In this document: positions 44,739 through 54,175 of the stretch, in pieces | Layout of the letters: each line of letters starts with the position of its first letter | Position numbering within the stretch: position 1 is the first letter of the stretch | Assembly (NCBI GenBank): GCA_016630955.3 | Contig: CM049991.1 | Location: 124,001 to 188,000 of the forward strand | From: Didymella arachidicola | Lineage: Eukaryota > Ascomycota > Dothideomycetes > Pleosporales > Didymellaceae | DNA: 64,000 nucleotides | Direction of reading: 5' to 3' | The notes under the pieces: model-generated | The model's database searches: none | Seen by the model: the letters and a program-made list of their open reading frames with translations, nothing else | What the model was told of the DNA's origin: nothing | Translations under genes and position numbers: made by a program

Positions 44739-45571
44739 GATGACGTTGGTCTTGGTGCTTTGTTCACGGCGTAGATAATACTTCAGGGTCTTGCGAGCAC
44801 TGTGCTTCTTTCTCCATCTTATATCCCCACTGCAGGTTAGCTTCCGCCTCTCCGCGCCCAGCACCCATGGCAACCCGATGCTTCAGCTTTACGATCCAGA
44901 CGGGATGCGTGAAAGTGGTCGTGGTATGCGGGGTAGCGTGTTGCATTATTCCATATGCTAGAGCTGGTAGCCGTGGCGGAGGCTGATCCGGCGGGGTTGG
45001 TGTTGACCACCACCCACTTCGTTCACTGTGAGCTGTTGAAGCAGCCAATGGGATTAACGACATTCCCAAATGGTGACAGATCCACTTCGATCTGGAGTGA
45101 TTTGGAAGGATGTCGATCCTCTAGCTCAGCCGCAAGTCATGTGGTGTGGTCGAGAACTGCAGGCTAACAAGTGTCAGTTCAAGTCGGCTGTTTGCGTGTC
45201 CCACTGGATGGACCAGTAACCTTCGCCTTTGTCACAATAAGGCAAAATAGCTTCCATTTCGTAGGTACAGCTACGATGGATCAAGCCAGAGAACCTGAGC
45301 CAACGAGCGCGGAAATACGTCCATCACTTCAACTGGACATTGCCGATGGCGATTCTTTGCGCAATCCCGCCATAATCGCGGCCGGAGATGAAGGATATGT
45401 GCATCTCCCGGACTATGGACAAGTCACAGGTGTATACAGGATTCGAGCGAGAAAGAGCATTTCATATTATAGTGACCTGAGAAAGACAGTTGTCCAGTTC
45501 AGCACCATGTAAAGGTCTTGGAATCGAAACAGGAAGCCTTGAAAAGCAGTTACAATGATGGAACCGGACAT
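44739..45571. other. Intergenic, 833 bp
   Basis: Upstream region of the catalase-like gene and 3' flank of the F-box-like gene. Contains only a doubtful 78-codon frame at 45276–45512 (listed separately). Confidence 0.5.
45276..45512 (+). CDS. Doubtful small ORF, 78 aa
   Basis: ATG at 45276, starts MDQAREPEPTSAEIRPSLQL and ends KTVVQFSTM. The composition is balanced and acidic–basic like a real protein, but there are no known motifs, no signal peptide and no intron. It may be chance. Listed only because it is the best candidate in this gap. Confidence 0.22.
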   Translation: MDQAREPEPTSAEIRPSLQLDIADGDSLRNPAIIAAGDEGYVHLPDYGQVTGVYRIRARKSISYYSDLRKTVVQFSTM

Positions 45572-47269
45572 TTACCTGTTCGCAGCTGTGCGCCAGCTAT
45601 GCTTCCTTGCTGTCAAGACTCGCGCCAGAATGCATGGCTCGTCGCAGAAGCACAGTGGTGGCCAAAAGTCATGCTGGACGTCGTCTTCATCCGTTGCGTC
45701 GACCTTTTGCATCCGTCTGAGCTCCTCCAACTCCACTGACCGCTCATTCTGACCCTCCAGCAAGTTGATACCACCGCCATCTTCGGCATACAGCTCCTGC
45801 AGCTCGCCTTTCGTGAACTTCAGCGCTTTGACCGCCTCTTCTCTTAGCTTTTCGTATTGCCTCGTCTCAGCGTGATCGATGAGATTCCACACCGTAACGT
45901 TGTACGGCGCCAATACTTCAGCGGCCCGCTCGTAGATGATTCTGTGCACAGCTCTAGGACACGGCGAGTCTACATGCCAAAGCTGCGGACCGTATTGCCC
46001 AGGCTTGTCCCGCCAGCCTCCGTACGGCCTGAGCGGCAGTCGTACCACAATCTCTTTAAGACATGGGAGCCGATCGAAGACTTCATAGGTTATGACCTTC
46101 TTGTGAACCGTTGTAAACGAATCGAAGTAGCGTTCGAACCCTCCTGCTTTTACTTGGAAGAAGTGCATGTACGACAGCCAGTCCATGCCCAAGCTGATCT
46201 TCTGGATGCCGTGGGCGAACGAAGAGAAGCGACTAAGACAGGGATAGATCTTCGGAAAGCGGTCGTAGGTCTTGGAGAGAGCTTGCTCCACAGGAGATAC
46301 TGGGACGCCATTTGCGTTCGTCATCTGGTAGTAGTCTACAAGTCGGCAGACGCGCTCCCTCAGGTCTATGTATGATGATGCTAGTATGCACAGACCCTTA
46401 GAGCGGGTGAGTGCCCCACCACCTGCGATGCATAATCGGAGCACTATTGCGCGGACTTGATGGGAGACTGAGAGAAGATGAAACCAATCGCCCAGCTGCT
46501 CCACGATCTCGAAAGGTCCTGGTCGTCGTATTTCGTGGGGCGGTTTGGGGCGCCGATGGAAATGAGCCAAACGCTCACTGAGGATACCGTGTGTCCAAGG
46601 GTGGTGCATGCAATGCTCAATGACTCTCTCTTTTAGCTCGGTGGGCAAAGCTGCCCAGTTGAAGCTCTTCCCGTTTGCAAGCCACCAGAGAGCCAAGGTA
46701 TCGTAGCGAAGTGGTCCGTCGATGACCGGGAATGTCGAGGAAAGGAAGGTATCAAGATATTCCACGGTTGCACCGCGCGAGATGGCAAGACATGCCCACC
46801 TTTTATTTCCGGACCGGCGTCCGCTCCTCTGAAGAAGGCATTGCGCTGGTACCGTGATAGATCCTTCGATGCTATTGCCGCAGAACAGAACATTTAGGTA
46901 AACTTTGAGTGAACTGTTGTTCGGAGCCTTCCCTACGCTTTTGCCATATGATCTACTGACCTGTTGTACCTTGATACCAAGTTCGTAGTGATCCGGGGAC
47001 TGGAGTTGGTACTGTCGTACTGCTTCATGGAGGCAGTGCATGGGCGAATGTGGGTCGAGTTGCGGTGCCTGAGGTGCTTGATAGCTGTCAAGGCCATTGT
47101 ATGTGTCGAACATGATCGTCAATCGCTGTGTCCGTAAGATAGCGTTGAAGAGGTTGCGCAATAAGCACTCGAGAAAGCAGATATTTGTACCTGGAGGTAA
47201 GGATAAGGGGTGCTCGGGCCACATATTGGTGCCTTGGTGTTCCTCAAGTGAGTGAGTGAGCGAGCCCAT
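45572..47269 (-). CDS. Hypothetical protein with F-box-like motif
   Basis: Single exon, 565 aa from the ATG at 47269. I do not recognise an orthologue with known function. A degenerate F-box-like helix pair lies near residues 207–230 (FNWAALPTELKERVIEHCM), followed by a block reading HLLSVSHQVRAIVLRLC; such arrangements are typical of large, lineage-expanded fungal F-box-like families. The last ~90 residues are charged (TKGELQELYAEDGGG, ELEELRRMQKVDATDEDD) with cysteines near the end (CFCDEPCILA). No membrane segments or catalytic motifs. A later start at the M in RLTIMFDTYN is possible. Confidence 0.7.
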   Translation of the reverse strand: MGSLTHSLEEHQGTNMWPEHPLSLPPGTNICFLECLLRNLFNAILRTQRLTIMFDTYNGLDSYQAPQAPQLDPHSPMHCLHEAVRQYQLQSPDHYELGIKVQQVSRSYGKSVGKAPNNSSLKVYLNVLFCGNSIEGSITVPAQCLLQRSGRRSGNKRWACLAISRGATVEYLDTFLSSTFPVIDGPLRYDTLALWWLANGKSFNWAALPTELKERVIEHCMHHPWTHGILSERLAHFHRRPKPPHEIRRPGPFEIVEQLGDWFHLLSVSHQVRAIVLRLCIAGGGALTRSKGLCILASSYIDLRERVCRLVDYYQMTNANGVPVSPVEQALSKTYDRFPKIYPCLSRFSSFAHGIQKISLGMDWLSYMHFFQVKAGGFERYFDSFTTVHKKVITYEVFDRLPCLKEIVVRLPLRPYGGWRDKPGQYGPQLWHVDSPCPRAVHRIIYERAAEVLAPYNVTVWNLIDHAETRQYEKLREEAVKALKFTKGELQELYAEDGGGINLLEGQNERSVELEELRRMQKVDATDEDDVQHDFWPPLCFCDEPCILARVLTARKHSWRTAANR

Positions 47270-47819
47270 CAAAGCTCAGGGCTTGGGTGAAGTTCCCTGT
47301 AGCAGACAGCTACTGGTATCAGGTGAAAGTGCCTGCATTGTGAAGGGTCCTTTCGGAGGATTTGAGGAGGATCAATAGAACCCTCAATGTGTTGCGAGAG
47401 CAACTAGAGAAGCCCAGCATGGCCAGATCGTATGCTCCCTACCATACCTAAGTACCTAGGTAGGCTTGAATCCCGCCATATCCGTATGTGTGCGCTTAGC
47501 TTTCCAGCTAAGAAAGCCGATGAGGTAGCATTATTCACCAACTTAGTCGTCAAGAATATGTAGATGTATGAAGACTCGCCTTGTCGTTCTCATGTTCGAG
47601 TGATGAGAGAAGTCGTGTTTACCTCATGCGTCAACGCGCCAAGCGTACCTTTCCTGATCGAGCTGGCGCTGCGCCCCAGCCAATAGCCGTCCACAGCGCT
47701 CAACCGCACCTTCACGTTTACACGGCTCCCGAACACACTAAATTGCGTAGAAAGCATCTGTCCAGAGAAAATTTGGAGGATATGCCAATAAGGACACACA
47801 AGCGTGATCAAAAGAAACA
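47270..47819. other. Intergenic, 550 bp
   Basis: Divergent promoters of the F-box-like gene (minus) and MED8 (plus). Contains CCTAAGTACCTAGGTAGG at about 47448, a near-palindromic word around CCTAGG that might be a regulatory site. No gene supported. Confidence 0.5.
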
Positions 47820-48788
47820 ATGAATCCAAACCTTCCTGGACTCAATCAAAACTTCGTCGGCCAACCCAATGCCGAAGACATCAAAGCCCTCGAAACCCTG
47901 CGACGCGGGCTAATACCCATGCTCGCAACCCTCGACAAGCTAAAAAAGGACATGGATATAGCCGTCCAGCAAAAACGAGCAATAGACTGGCCGCAAATCC
48001 AACGCGCAACAAGCATCGTCAACGGCCACATCACAACACTCATGACCACCATCAACGGGGGGCGCAGATACACTCTCGAAAACCGAAAAACCGACGCAGG
48101 GAAGGTCCTCAAGAATAAGCAAAACGATGGCCGGAGAGACTACAGAGATGTCGAGATCGAGCCTCAGGCGGACATCATCCGCAACCTGCACCCGTTCCCC
48201 ACGAGTCCCTATCCTGGCACAGATGAGCATGTCAACACGGTAGCACAAGGCCTGCTGCGCAAACGCATGGAGCCGGCGGAAGGGAAGTGGGTCGAGGAGC
48301 GTCTGCAAAAGGCGCTGGAATTCGCGACGTTGCCTGCGGAATGGGGTATTGAGGCGCGCAAGGCCTCGACCGACGAGAAGAAAGATAGCAGCGACGATAC
48401 CGATGTTGAGGCCCCCAGTACGGCAGTCAGCAAGTTCAACAAGCGTGTGAAGGGCGCCTTGACCGAGGAGCAGCTGGTTCAGCGGTGGAACTCGGCGCAT
48501 ATGTGGTTCTTCAATCCGCCGAGGACGGATTTCGATGACGAGGGCGAGTATGAGGATGGTGAGGAGGGGGATGAAGAGGACGATGAGGACGGCTTTGAAG
48601 ATGCGATGGGTACGCCTGCGGCGGATGCGGGTGCACAGCCATTACAGGAGGATGCTCAGCCTGCGAAACCGCCGCCGCCAGTTGTCATGATCCAAGAGGC
48701 GGAGGCGCCGGCGCATAAGCCGGTGCCTGGGATGCCGGTGTTGGACTTGGGTATCATACAGAAGTTTATGGCGACAGGGCAGATCTAG
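47820..48788 (+). CDS. MED8: Mediator complex subunit 8
   Basis: Single exon, 322 aa, ATG at 47820. The N-terminal helical region (EDIKALETLRRGLIPMLATL, DKLKKDMDIAVQQK, IDWPQIQRATSIVNGHIT) matches Med8's coiled-coil head-module domain, followed by NLHPFPTSPYPGTDE and LLRKRMEPAEGKWVEERL, both family hallmarks. A variable middle (SSDDTDVEAPS), then EEQLVQRWNSAHMWFF, a strongly acidic stretch (about residues 242–262) and a C-terminal amphipathic segment VLDLGIIQKFMATG. Med8 sits in the Mediator head and contacts TBP and Med18/20. The segment GGRRYTLENRKTDAGKVLKN is unusual, but I found no good intron there. It is convergent to NTM1/TAE1, 136 bp between stops. Confidence 0.88.
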   Translation: MNPNLPGLNQNFVGQPNAEDIKALETLRRGLIPMLATLDKLKKDMDIAVQQKRAIDWPQIQRATSIVNGHITTLMTTINGGRRYTLENRKTDAGKVLKNKQNDGRRDYRDVEIEPQADIIRNLHPFPTSPYPGTDEHVNTVAQGLLRKRMEPAEGKWVEERLQKALEFATLPAEWGIEARKASTDEKKDSSDDTDVEAPSTAVSKFNKRVKGALTEEQLVQRWNSAHMWFFNPPRTDFDDEGEYEDGEEGDEEDDEDGFEDAMGTPAADAGAQPLQEDAQPAKPPPPVVMIQEAEAPAHKPVPGMPVLDLGIIQKFMATGQI

Positions 48789-48924
48789 GAACGCTATCAT
48801 CACTGAGCGTCGTTGTAGAAGCGAGAGATGTAAAGAACAGCATCATACATCATCATTCATCATGCATTGCATACTTGGGTATATAACTTTTAGATCTAGC
48901 CTTCAGGTCGTCCTCTCATGGCGC

Positions 48925-49719
48925 TCATTCGGGTTTCAGCGCGTATATCCGTACAGGATATAGTTCCTTCGGCATCCCTCGCTGCAGCTCCGTAGCCACA
49001 ATCTTCAGTCTCGCGTCCTTGAAAAGCTTCCTGAACTTCTCATCGCTCCTCGTCACGCTCGAGTCCTCCTCATCAAAAATATCCCTATGCCTGATGTCTG
49101 TCGATAGATTCTCCTTGACCACGATCCACGCCTCCACCTTCTCGTCTCCCTCCGGTCTCACAAGCCCGTCTTTACACCGCTCCAGATAGGCAACGAACTG
49201 CGCATCCGTTAAGTGGCCCACGCACCACTGATTCCAGATCAGATTGTACGCTCCTTTCGTAGGGACCCAATCCTGCAATCCCAGGTTGAACACCTCGCCC
49301 ACCTGTCCCCGCCCCGCCGCCTCAGCACCAGCAGCCTCAACATCCGTGTTCTCGACTTCGGCAACAAGCTCATCCGTGAACTTCTTCACTGGCTCCACGA
49401 CATCGACACGCCGCCCTACACCAAGCAACAGCCCCTTGGTGATGCGCCCAATCCCCGCGCCGCAATCAGCGACTCGATCGAGCAAAGGTAAGGGCGTCTT
49501 GGGAGCCAGGCCAAGCCGTGAGCGGCGCAGTTTTGTCAGGAAGGTTGAGGAACCGACGAGGTCGATGCGCGAAGTTTGGGGGAAACCGCCGAGCATGCCA
49601 TTGTTGTCAGAGCTCACAGATTCCCAGTACGAGAGCGAGTCCGAAATGTTTATTGAGGCGTCGGGGCGCTCGGCGTCGTGCGAGGAGAGCGGCGGATCGG
49701 TGTCCATGCCTGCGGCCAT
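48925..49719 (-). CDS. TAE1: Protein N-terminal (X-P-K) methyltransferase
   Basis: Single exon, 264 aa. The sequence carries SLSYWESVSSDNNGMLGG, RVADCGAGIGRITKGLLL (SAM-binding motif I), VDVVEPVKKFTDEL, and IWNQWCVGHLTDAQFVAYL, the NQWCxGHLTD block typical of NTMT1/Tae1. It transfers methyl groups from SAM to the α-amino group of proteins that begin X-Pro-Lys after Met removal; in yeast the ribosomal proteins Rpl12 and Rps25 are substrates. The enzyme is expected in cytosol and nucleus. The N-terminal ~25 residues (MAAGMDTDPPLSSHDAERPD) are variable; the second ATG would remove four residues. The transposon inserted about 210 bp upstream may affect its promoter. Confidence 0.92.
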   Translation of the reverse strand: MAAGMDTDPPLSSHDAERPDASINISDSLSYWESVSSDNNGMLGGFPQTSRIDLVGSSTFLTKLRRSRLGLAPKTPLPLLDRVADCGAGIGRITKGLLLGVGRRVDVVEPVKKFTDELVAEVENTDVEAAGAEAAGRGQVGEVFNLGLQDWVPTKGAYNLIWNQWCVGHLTDAQFVAYLERCKDGLVRPEGDEKVEAWIVVKENLSTDIRHRDIFDEEDSSVTRSDEKFRKLFKDARLKIVATELQRGMPKELYPVRIYALKPE

Positions 49720-49928
49720 GGCTTGAGGTGGAAGTGGGGTGCTTGGCGGACTGGAGGAGTGCTGATGTCGTGGGTGACTTGTTGACGAGCCGAAAATGCT
49801 TATAATGTATAGAGTATAGGATATGCTGTTGTCGTTAATTATGTGTATCTGTGTGGTGGAACTTGAAATCAGCAGCTGTTAGCGCGTGTTCATGATGCGC
49901 ATTGCGGAGCTCGACGCGTCTGGCGGGG

Positions 49929-49930
49929 TA
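49929..49930 (+). other. TA target-site duplication, left copy
   Basis: TA dinucleotide directly outside the left terminal inverted repeat; the second copy is at 52046–52047. TA duplication is the rule for Tc1/mariner/pogo transposons. Confidence 0.85.
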
Positions 49931-49956
49931 CCGTGTCCGTGCGTCAAATGCGCGGA
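49931..49956 (+). repeat. Left terminal inverted repeat, 26 bp
   Basis: Begins CCGTGTCCGTGCGTCAAATG and continues six bases; identical to the reverse complement of 52020–52045. Confidence 0.95.
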
Positions 49957-50065
49957 ATTGACCCCACCCGCATCAGATAGTATGAGGCTCGTGAGCCACC
50001 CACAACAGCTATTATCGTGAGGTTTTGTGGTGTATCAGTAATTCATTACTTGCAAAAAAGATGTG

Positions 50066-51955
50066 CTACTTGAATTTTGCTGGAAGCTTGACGTTGCGGC
50101 CACGTGATGTGGTTTTGTGTGGCAGCGATGGGGGCGGCGGCGGAGGCGCAGCACCTACAGCATCGTCAATATTGACCTGTTTTTGACGCTTTTTTGACCC
50201 AGTAGCTTGTGAAGCCTTCCTCTTGCCCTTTTGGGGCAATTGTATGGCTTTTGCAGCGTTGCGCTCCTCCTTCTGACGCTGTTGTTCTGCCTTGCGTTCA
50301 GCGACTGCCTTGGCGCGCTCTTCCTTCTCCTTCCTCCGCACCTCAGCAGCTGCCTCACGCGCCACACGCCTCTGCTCCTTCTCCGTCTCCTTCACAAGCC
50401 TCCTAGCAGCTGCCACCTCCCGCTCGTCTGCTTTCCTAAGCTTTTCTTCCATGTCCAGGCGTTGAACGACGTCATATCGGTGCTCAGCTTCACGGCGCTT
50501 GCTTGGTGACCACAAAACAGCTCCACCGTGGTATTCTTGGCGTTCTTGGAGAGGCAAAGGATACGACTTCTTAGTGTGCTTCTTCTTCCGTTGTAGCGAG
50601 GTTCGGAGGCCTACAATCTCGTTGTGGAGGAGCTCGTTTTGTATAGAGATGTGGTGGAGTGAGCGCAGGATTTTCCGCGTATCCTTACTGGTCTGATCAG
50701 TTGATATATTGCGCACAAGCGACTCAATCTTAAGCCAATCCTTGCCACTGTATACTGAGGTATCTGAGCTAGCTTCGGATGAGTCCTCGGAGTCCTTGTG
50801 GGTGAATTTGTCGACAATAATGCTGGGGTTGAGGGGTGCTATACCTGTTATATAGAAGGACCTCAACACCATCTCTTTTGTGAATGTAGCCACCCAGGCC
50901 TTCCAAAACAGGCCAAAGAAGTCGCTTTTCTTTACAGGGAGCAAGCCCTGGCTCTCATGTGTAAAGATGGAGAGGTAGTGCTTGTAGCTAGATGACAACG
51001 GCTTGAAGCACACAACGTCTAATGGCTGAAGCGTGTGAGTTGAATGAGGAGGAAGGATACACAACAGGATCTTGTTGTCGTCACAGTAAGTGATAAAATC
51101 CATCGTCACGTGTGACCCATGGCCGTCAAGGATCAATAGCCGCCACTTCCTCCGTGCTTTGGCCTTGGTGTAGCGATCAAACACCTGCTCAAGCCAGGCA
51201 AGTCCTATATCGTTGTTTGACCATCCCGTAGGGCTCGTTGTGAAGTGTACTGAGTGTTTTCTGGGATCAATATCATTCACCCAGCTCGATTGGACATCTT
51301 TTCCAGCAGCGGCGTAGATGACTCCAGGCGGCAGCACTCCTCCATCGGCACACACACAAGCTATCACTGTTACCCAATCGCGATTGCCATCCTGGAGGGA
51401 TGCTCTGACCTCTCCCTTGTCAAATTTCCTCTTACTAAACACTCGTTTTGACCTGCCGATAATGCCAGTCATGAAGCCTTTCTCATCCATGTTGTACGTG
51501 TGTGCCGCCTCAACGTCATATTGTTGAATCTTGTCATGCAGCAGCTTGAATTATTGCTCATATTTAGCTGCAGAGTTAGCGTTGTGACGAACAGAGTCCA
51601 TGGCGGAGTTCCATTGAGATATGAGTCGGTTATGATGCTTGTTGATAAAGCGCGTAACAGCACTCTCGGAGACCTCCTTCTGAGCTACAGACGACATAAG
51701 GTTTTGTATCATTTGCCTTGTAGGTTGTAGCCGACGCTCTGAAAGCTCTTCTATGTATCTTACAAGGTCTGTCTCCTGTTGTGGGTTGAGGTTTTGCTGC
51801 TCTGTTGAGACCTCGTTGCGCGGGCGCGTCTTAGCTCGGTGGCGGCGCGTCAAAGTTAAGCGCACAACACCATACTTTTCGGCAATTCTCGTATACGGGA
51901 CCTTTTCGCAAGGTTTCAATTCAGCTACCTCTGCAAGGGCTGATTCGAGTGACAT
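50066..51955 (-). pseudogene. Fot1/pogo transposase with one in-frame stop
   Basis: A single frame of 630 codons interrupted by one TAA at 51551–51553. Upstream part (134 aa): a Psq-type helix-turn-helix (VPYTRIAEKYGVVRLTLTRR) and a CENP-B/Tc5-type second domain (QQETDLVRYIEELSERRLQP, VSESAVTRFINKH). Downstream part: DDE superfamily core with NMDEKGF (first Asp), LLILDGHGSHVTMDF (second Asp) and LPPHSTHTLQPLDV (third Asp), i.e. the DDD triad of Fot1. The last ~200 residues are highly charged and coiled-coil-like, ending in a basic tail. The rest of the frame is open, so a single substitution would account for the break. It may be inactive, depend on readthrough, or be served in trans by an intact copy elsewhere. 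Confidence 0.9.
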
Positions 51956-52019
51956 GGTGGCGTTGAGTTATCGTGGGTTGCAGTATCACGCGTTTTGGAG
52001 ATTCCGCGCATTTGATGAA

Positions 52020-52045
52020 TCCGCGCATTTGACGCACGGACACGG
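52020..52045 (-). repeat. Right terminal inverted repeat, 26 bp
   Basis: Reverse complement of the left repeat, 26 of 26 bases identical, followed by TA at 52046–52047. The word CCGCGCATTTGA occurs again immediately inside (about 52003–52014). Confidence 0.95.
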
Positions 52046-52348
52046 TAGCTTGAAGCTCTCTTCGAGAACAGCATTGTTCCGTCCGCGGATCCCAGACTGC
52101 AGTATAGTACACATCTGTGAGGGGTTATTGGCTTACAAAGTCGGCAGCTGTCAGATTAGTTATACACACAATGGGAGAGAAGACGCGTTTCACGCGTTTA
52201 CGGGTGTGGAGTGCAGACCCAAAAAGGCAGTTGCATGCGGATGTCGCTCGTCATCTCGCCGCGGGGGCACCTGTCCACGCCTGTAACGGCAGCTGCACGC
52301 CATTGGTACTCTGTAGATAACCAGCTATCACCTCTGCTGGCCAGGGCC
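52046..52348. other. Gap of 303 bp between transposon and aldehyde dehydrogenase
   Basis: Starts with the TA duplication and must contain whatever proximal promoter of the aldehyde dehydrogenase gene remains. No other feature recognised. Confidence 0.55.
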
Positions 52349-54175
52349 ATGTCTTGTCTTTACTCTTCGCTCTTCAGGGTACCTTCACGCAACACAGCCG
52401 CACTCTGTCGAACAATTAAATTCAGAGCTATACAATCGAACCGAGGTAGCATTTCAAGATACTACACAGCTAGTAGCAACATGTCCGACCTCTTTGTCGA
52501 GCTTACCGCGCCGAATGGCCACAAGTATAAGCAGCCACGAGGGCTGTTCATCAACAACGAGTTTGTCAAGTCAAAGTCTGGCGAGACAATCAGCTCGATA
52601 AACCCAAGGTGCGCGGCTACATCATGGCTACCACGCATAGGGCTGACTTTGGCAGTGATGAAAAGGAGATCGTCTCAGTCTATGCAGCTGGAGAAGAGGA
52701 TGTCAACGACGCAGTAGCGGCAGCACGCAAAGCCTTCAAGGGCACGGAATGGAGAGACATTGATACAAACGCTCGCGCAGATATCCTCTTCAAGTTTGCG
52801 CGATTGATCGAGGAGCACAGGGAGACACTAGCCACAATCGAAACATGGGACAATGGCAAGCCATACCAGGTCTCGTTCAACGACGACCTCGGTGAGGTCA
52901 TTGGCACGATCAAGTACTATGCGGGATACGCGAACAAGATCCACGGACAAGTCATCGATACATCGCCTGCAAAGCTCGCTTACACTATTCGAGAGCCTCT
53001 TGGTGTGTGTGGACAGATCATTCCGTGAGTATGATCCATCTTGCACTGGACTTGCGTTGATCTCTAACAGATGGAACTTCCCTCTCGCCATGGCGGCCTG
53101 GAAACTCGGGCCCGCACTCTGCACGGGCAACACAGTCGTCTTGAAAGCTGCAGAGCAGACACCACTCTCCATCCTGTACCTTGGAACACTTGTCAAGGAG
53201 GCTGGCTTCCCACCAGGTGTCGTGAACATCATCAACGGCTTGGGCAGGACAGCTGGTGCAGCGCTCGCAAAGCACCCTGATGTAGCTAAGATTGCCTTTA
53301 CTGGGTCAACAGCCACAGGCAAAGAGATCATGAAAATGGCTGCTGGGACAATGAAGAACATTACGTTGGAGACCGGCGGCAAGTCGCCACTGCTGGTCTT
53401 TGACGATGCAGACCTTGATCAGGCGGTCAAGTGGTCCCACGTCGGCATCATGTGAGAACTTACTTTCCTGCGTCCTGAACCTTCGCTGATGAATCGTAGG
53501 TACAACCAGGGACAGGTGTGCACAGCAACATCAAGGATCCTGGTGCAAGACGGCCTCTACGACAAGTTCGTTTCGGCTTTCAAGGAGTATGTTGCAAAGA
53601 CGTCGGTCGTTGGCGACCCCTTCAAGGACGATACTTTCCAGGGCCCGCAAGTCACCCAGGCGCAGTACGAGCGCGTGCTTTCTTACATCGAGGCTGGCAA
53701 GTCCGAAGGCGCGACGCTTGTATCCGGAGGAAAGGCATACAAGGATGTAGGCGGCAAGGGTTTCTTTATCGAACCCACGATCTTTTCTGACGTCAAGGAC
53801 AACCACACAATCTACCGCGAAGAAGTCTTTGGGCCTTTCGTCGCAATCAGCTCGTTCAAGACTGAGGAGGAGGCTGTAGAGCGCGCAAACGACACTACGT
53901 AAGTCTGATCGTTCGAGAGTCTCATTAAGACTGACATCTTCTTCAGCTATGGTCTTGGAGCTGCCGTTTTCACTGAGAACATCACCAAGGCACACCGCGT
54001 CGCACGTAACATCGAGGCCGGCATGGTGTGGATCAACTCGTCCAACGACAGCGACATTCGCATTCCATTCGGAGGTGTGAAGCAGTCTGGCATCGGGAGA
54101 GAGCTCGGTGAGGCCGGACTTGAGGGATACACAAACAGGAAGGCCGTTCACGTCAATCTAGGTACCAGGTTGTAG
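52349..54175 (+). CDS. NAD(P)+-dependent aldehyde dehydrogenase
   Basis: Five exons: join(52349..52608, 52656..53024, 53071..53451, 53500..53898, 53947..54175), 545 aa; introns 46–48 bp. The start at 52349 adds a 44-residue Arg/Ser-rich, acid-free mitochondrial-type leader; the next in-frame ATG (52481, MSDLFVELTAPNG) gives 501 aa, the usual cytosolic length, so both products may be made. ALDH motifs: PWNFPLAMAAWKLGPAL, TGSTATGKEIM (cofactor binding), ETGGKSP (catalytic Glu) and YNQGQVCTATSRI (catalytic Cys344, or Cys300 from the second start), then EEVFGPF and RIPFGGVKQSGIGRELG. It oxidises aldehydes such as acetaldehyde to acids. The transposon end lies 304 bp upstream of the first start. 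Confidence 0.95.

Larger units (their letters stand above)
49931..52045 (-). mobile_element. Fot1/pogo-like DNA transposon, 2115 bp
   Basis: The element is bounded by perfect 26-bp terminal inverted repeats at 49931–49956 and 52020–52045, beginning CCGTGTCCGTGCGTCAAATG, and is flanked by TA on both sides. Inside is one transposase reading frame on the minus strand (50066–51955) with helix-turn-helix DNA-binding segments and a DDD catalytic core. The intact ends and absence of obvious further decay suggest a fairly recent insertion. The right end holds a second copy of the word CCGCGCATTTGA next to the inverted repeat, probably a sub-terminal transposase-binding site. It separates the N-terminal methyltransferase gene from the aldehyde dehydrogenase gene. 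Confidence 0.93.

Noticed and set aside
47581..47823. 80-codon frame overlapping the MED8 start
   Set aside because: Overlaps the MED8 start in another frame and has no motif; could at most be an upstream ORF.
48050..48180. Possible intron inside MED8 (GGRRYTLENRKTDAG region)
   Set aside because: The segment is unusual for Med8, but no donor/acceptor pair with branch site keeps the frame better than the uninterrupted reading.
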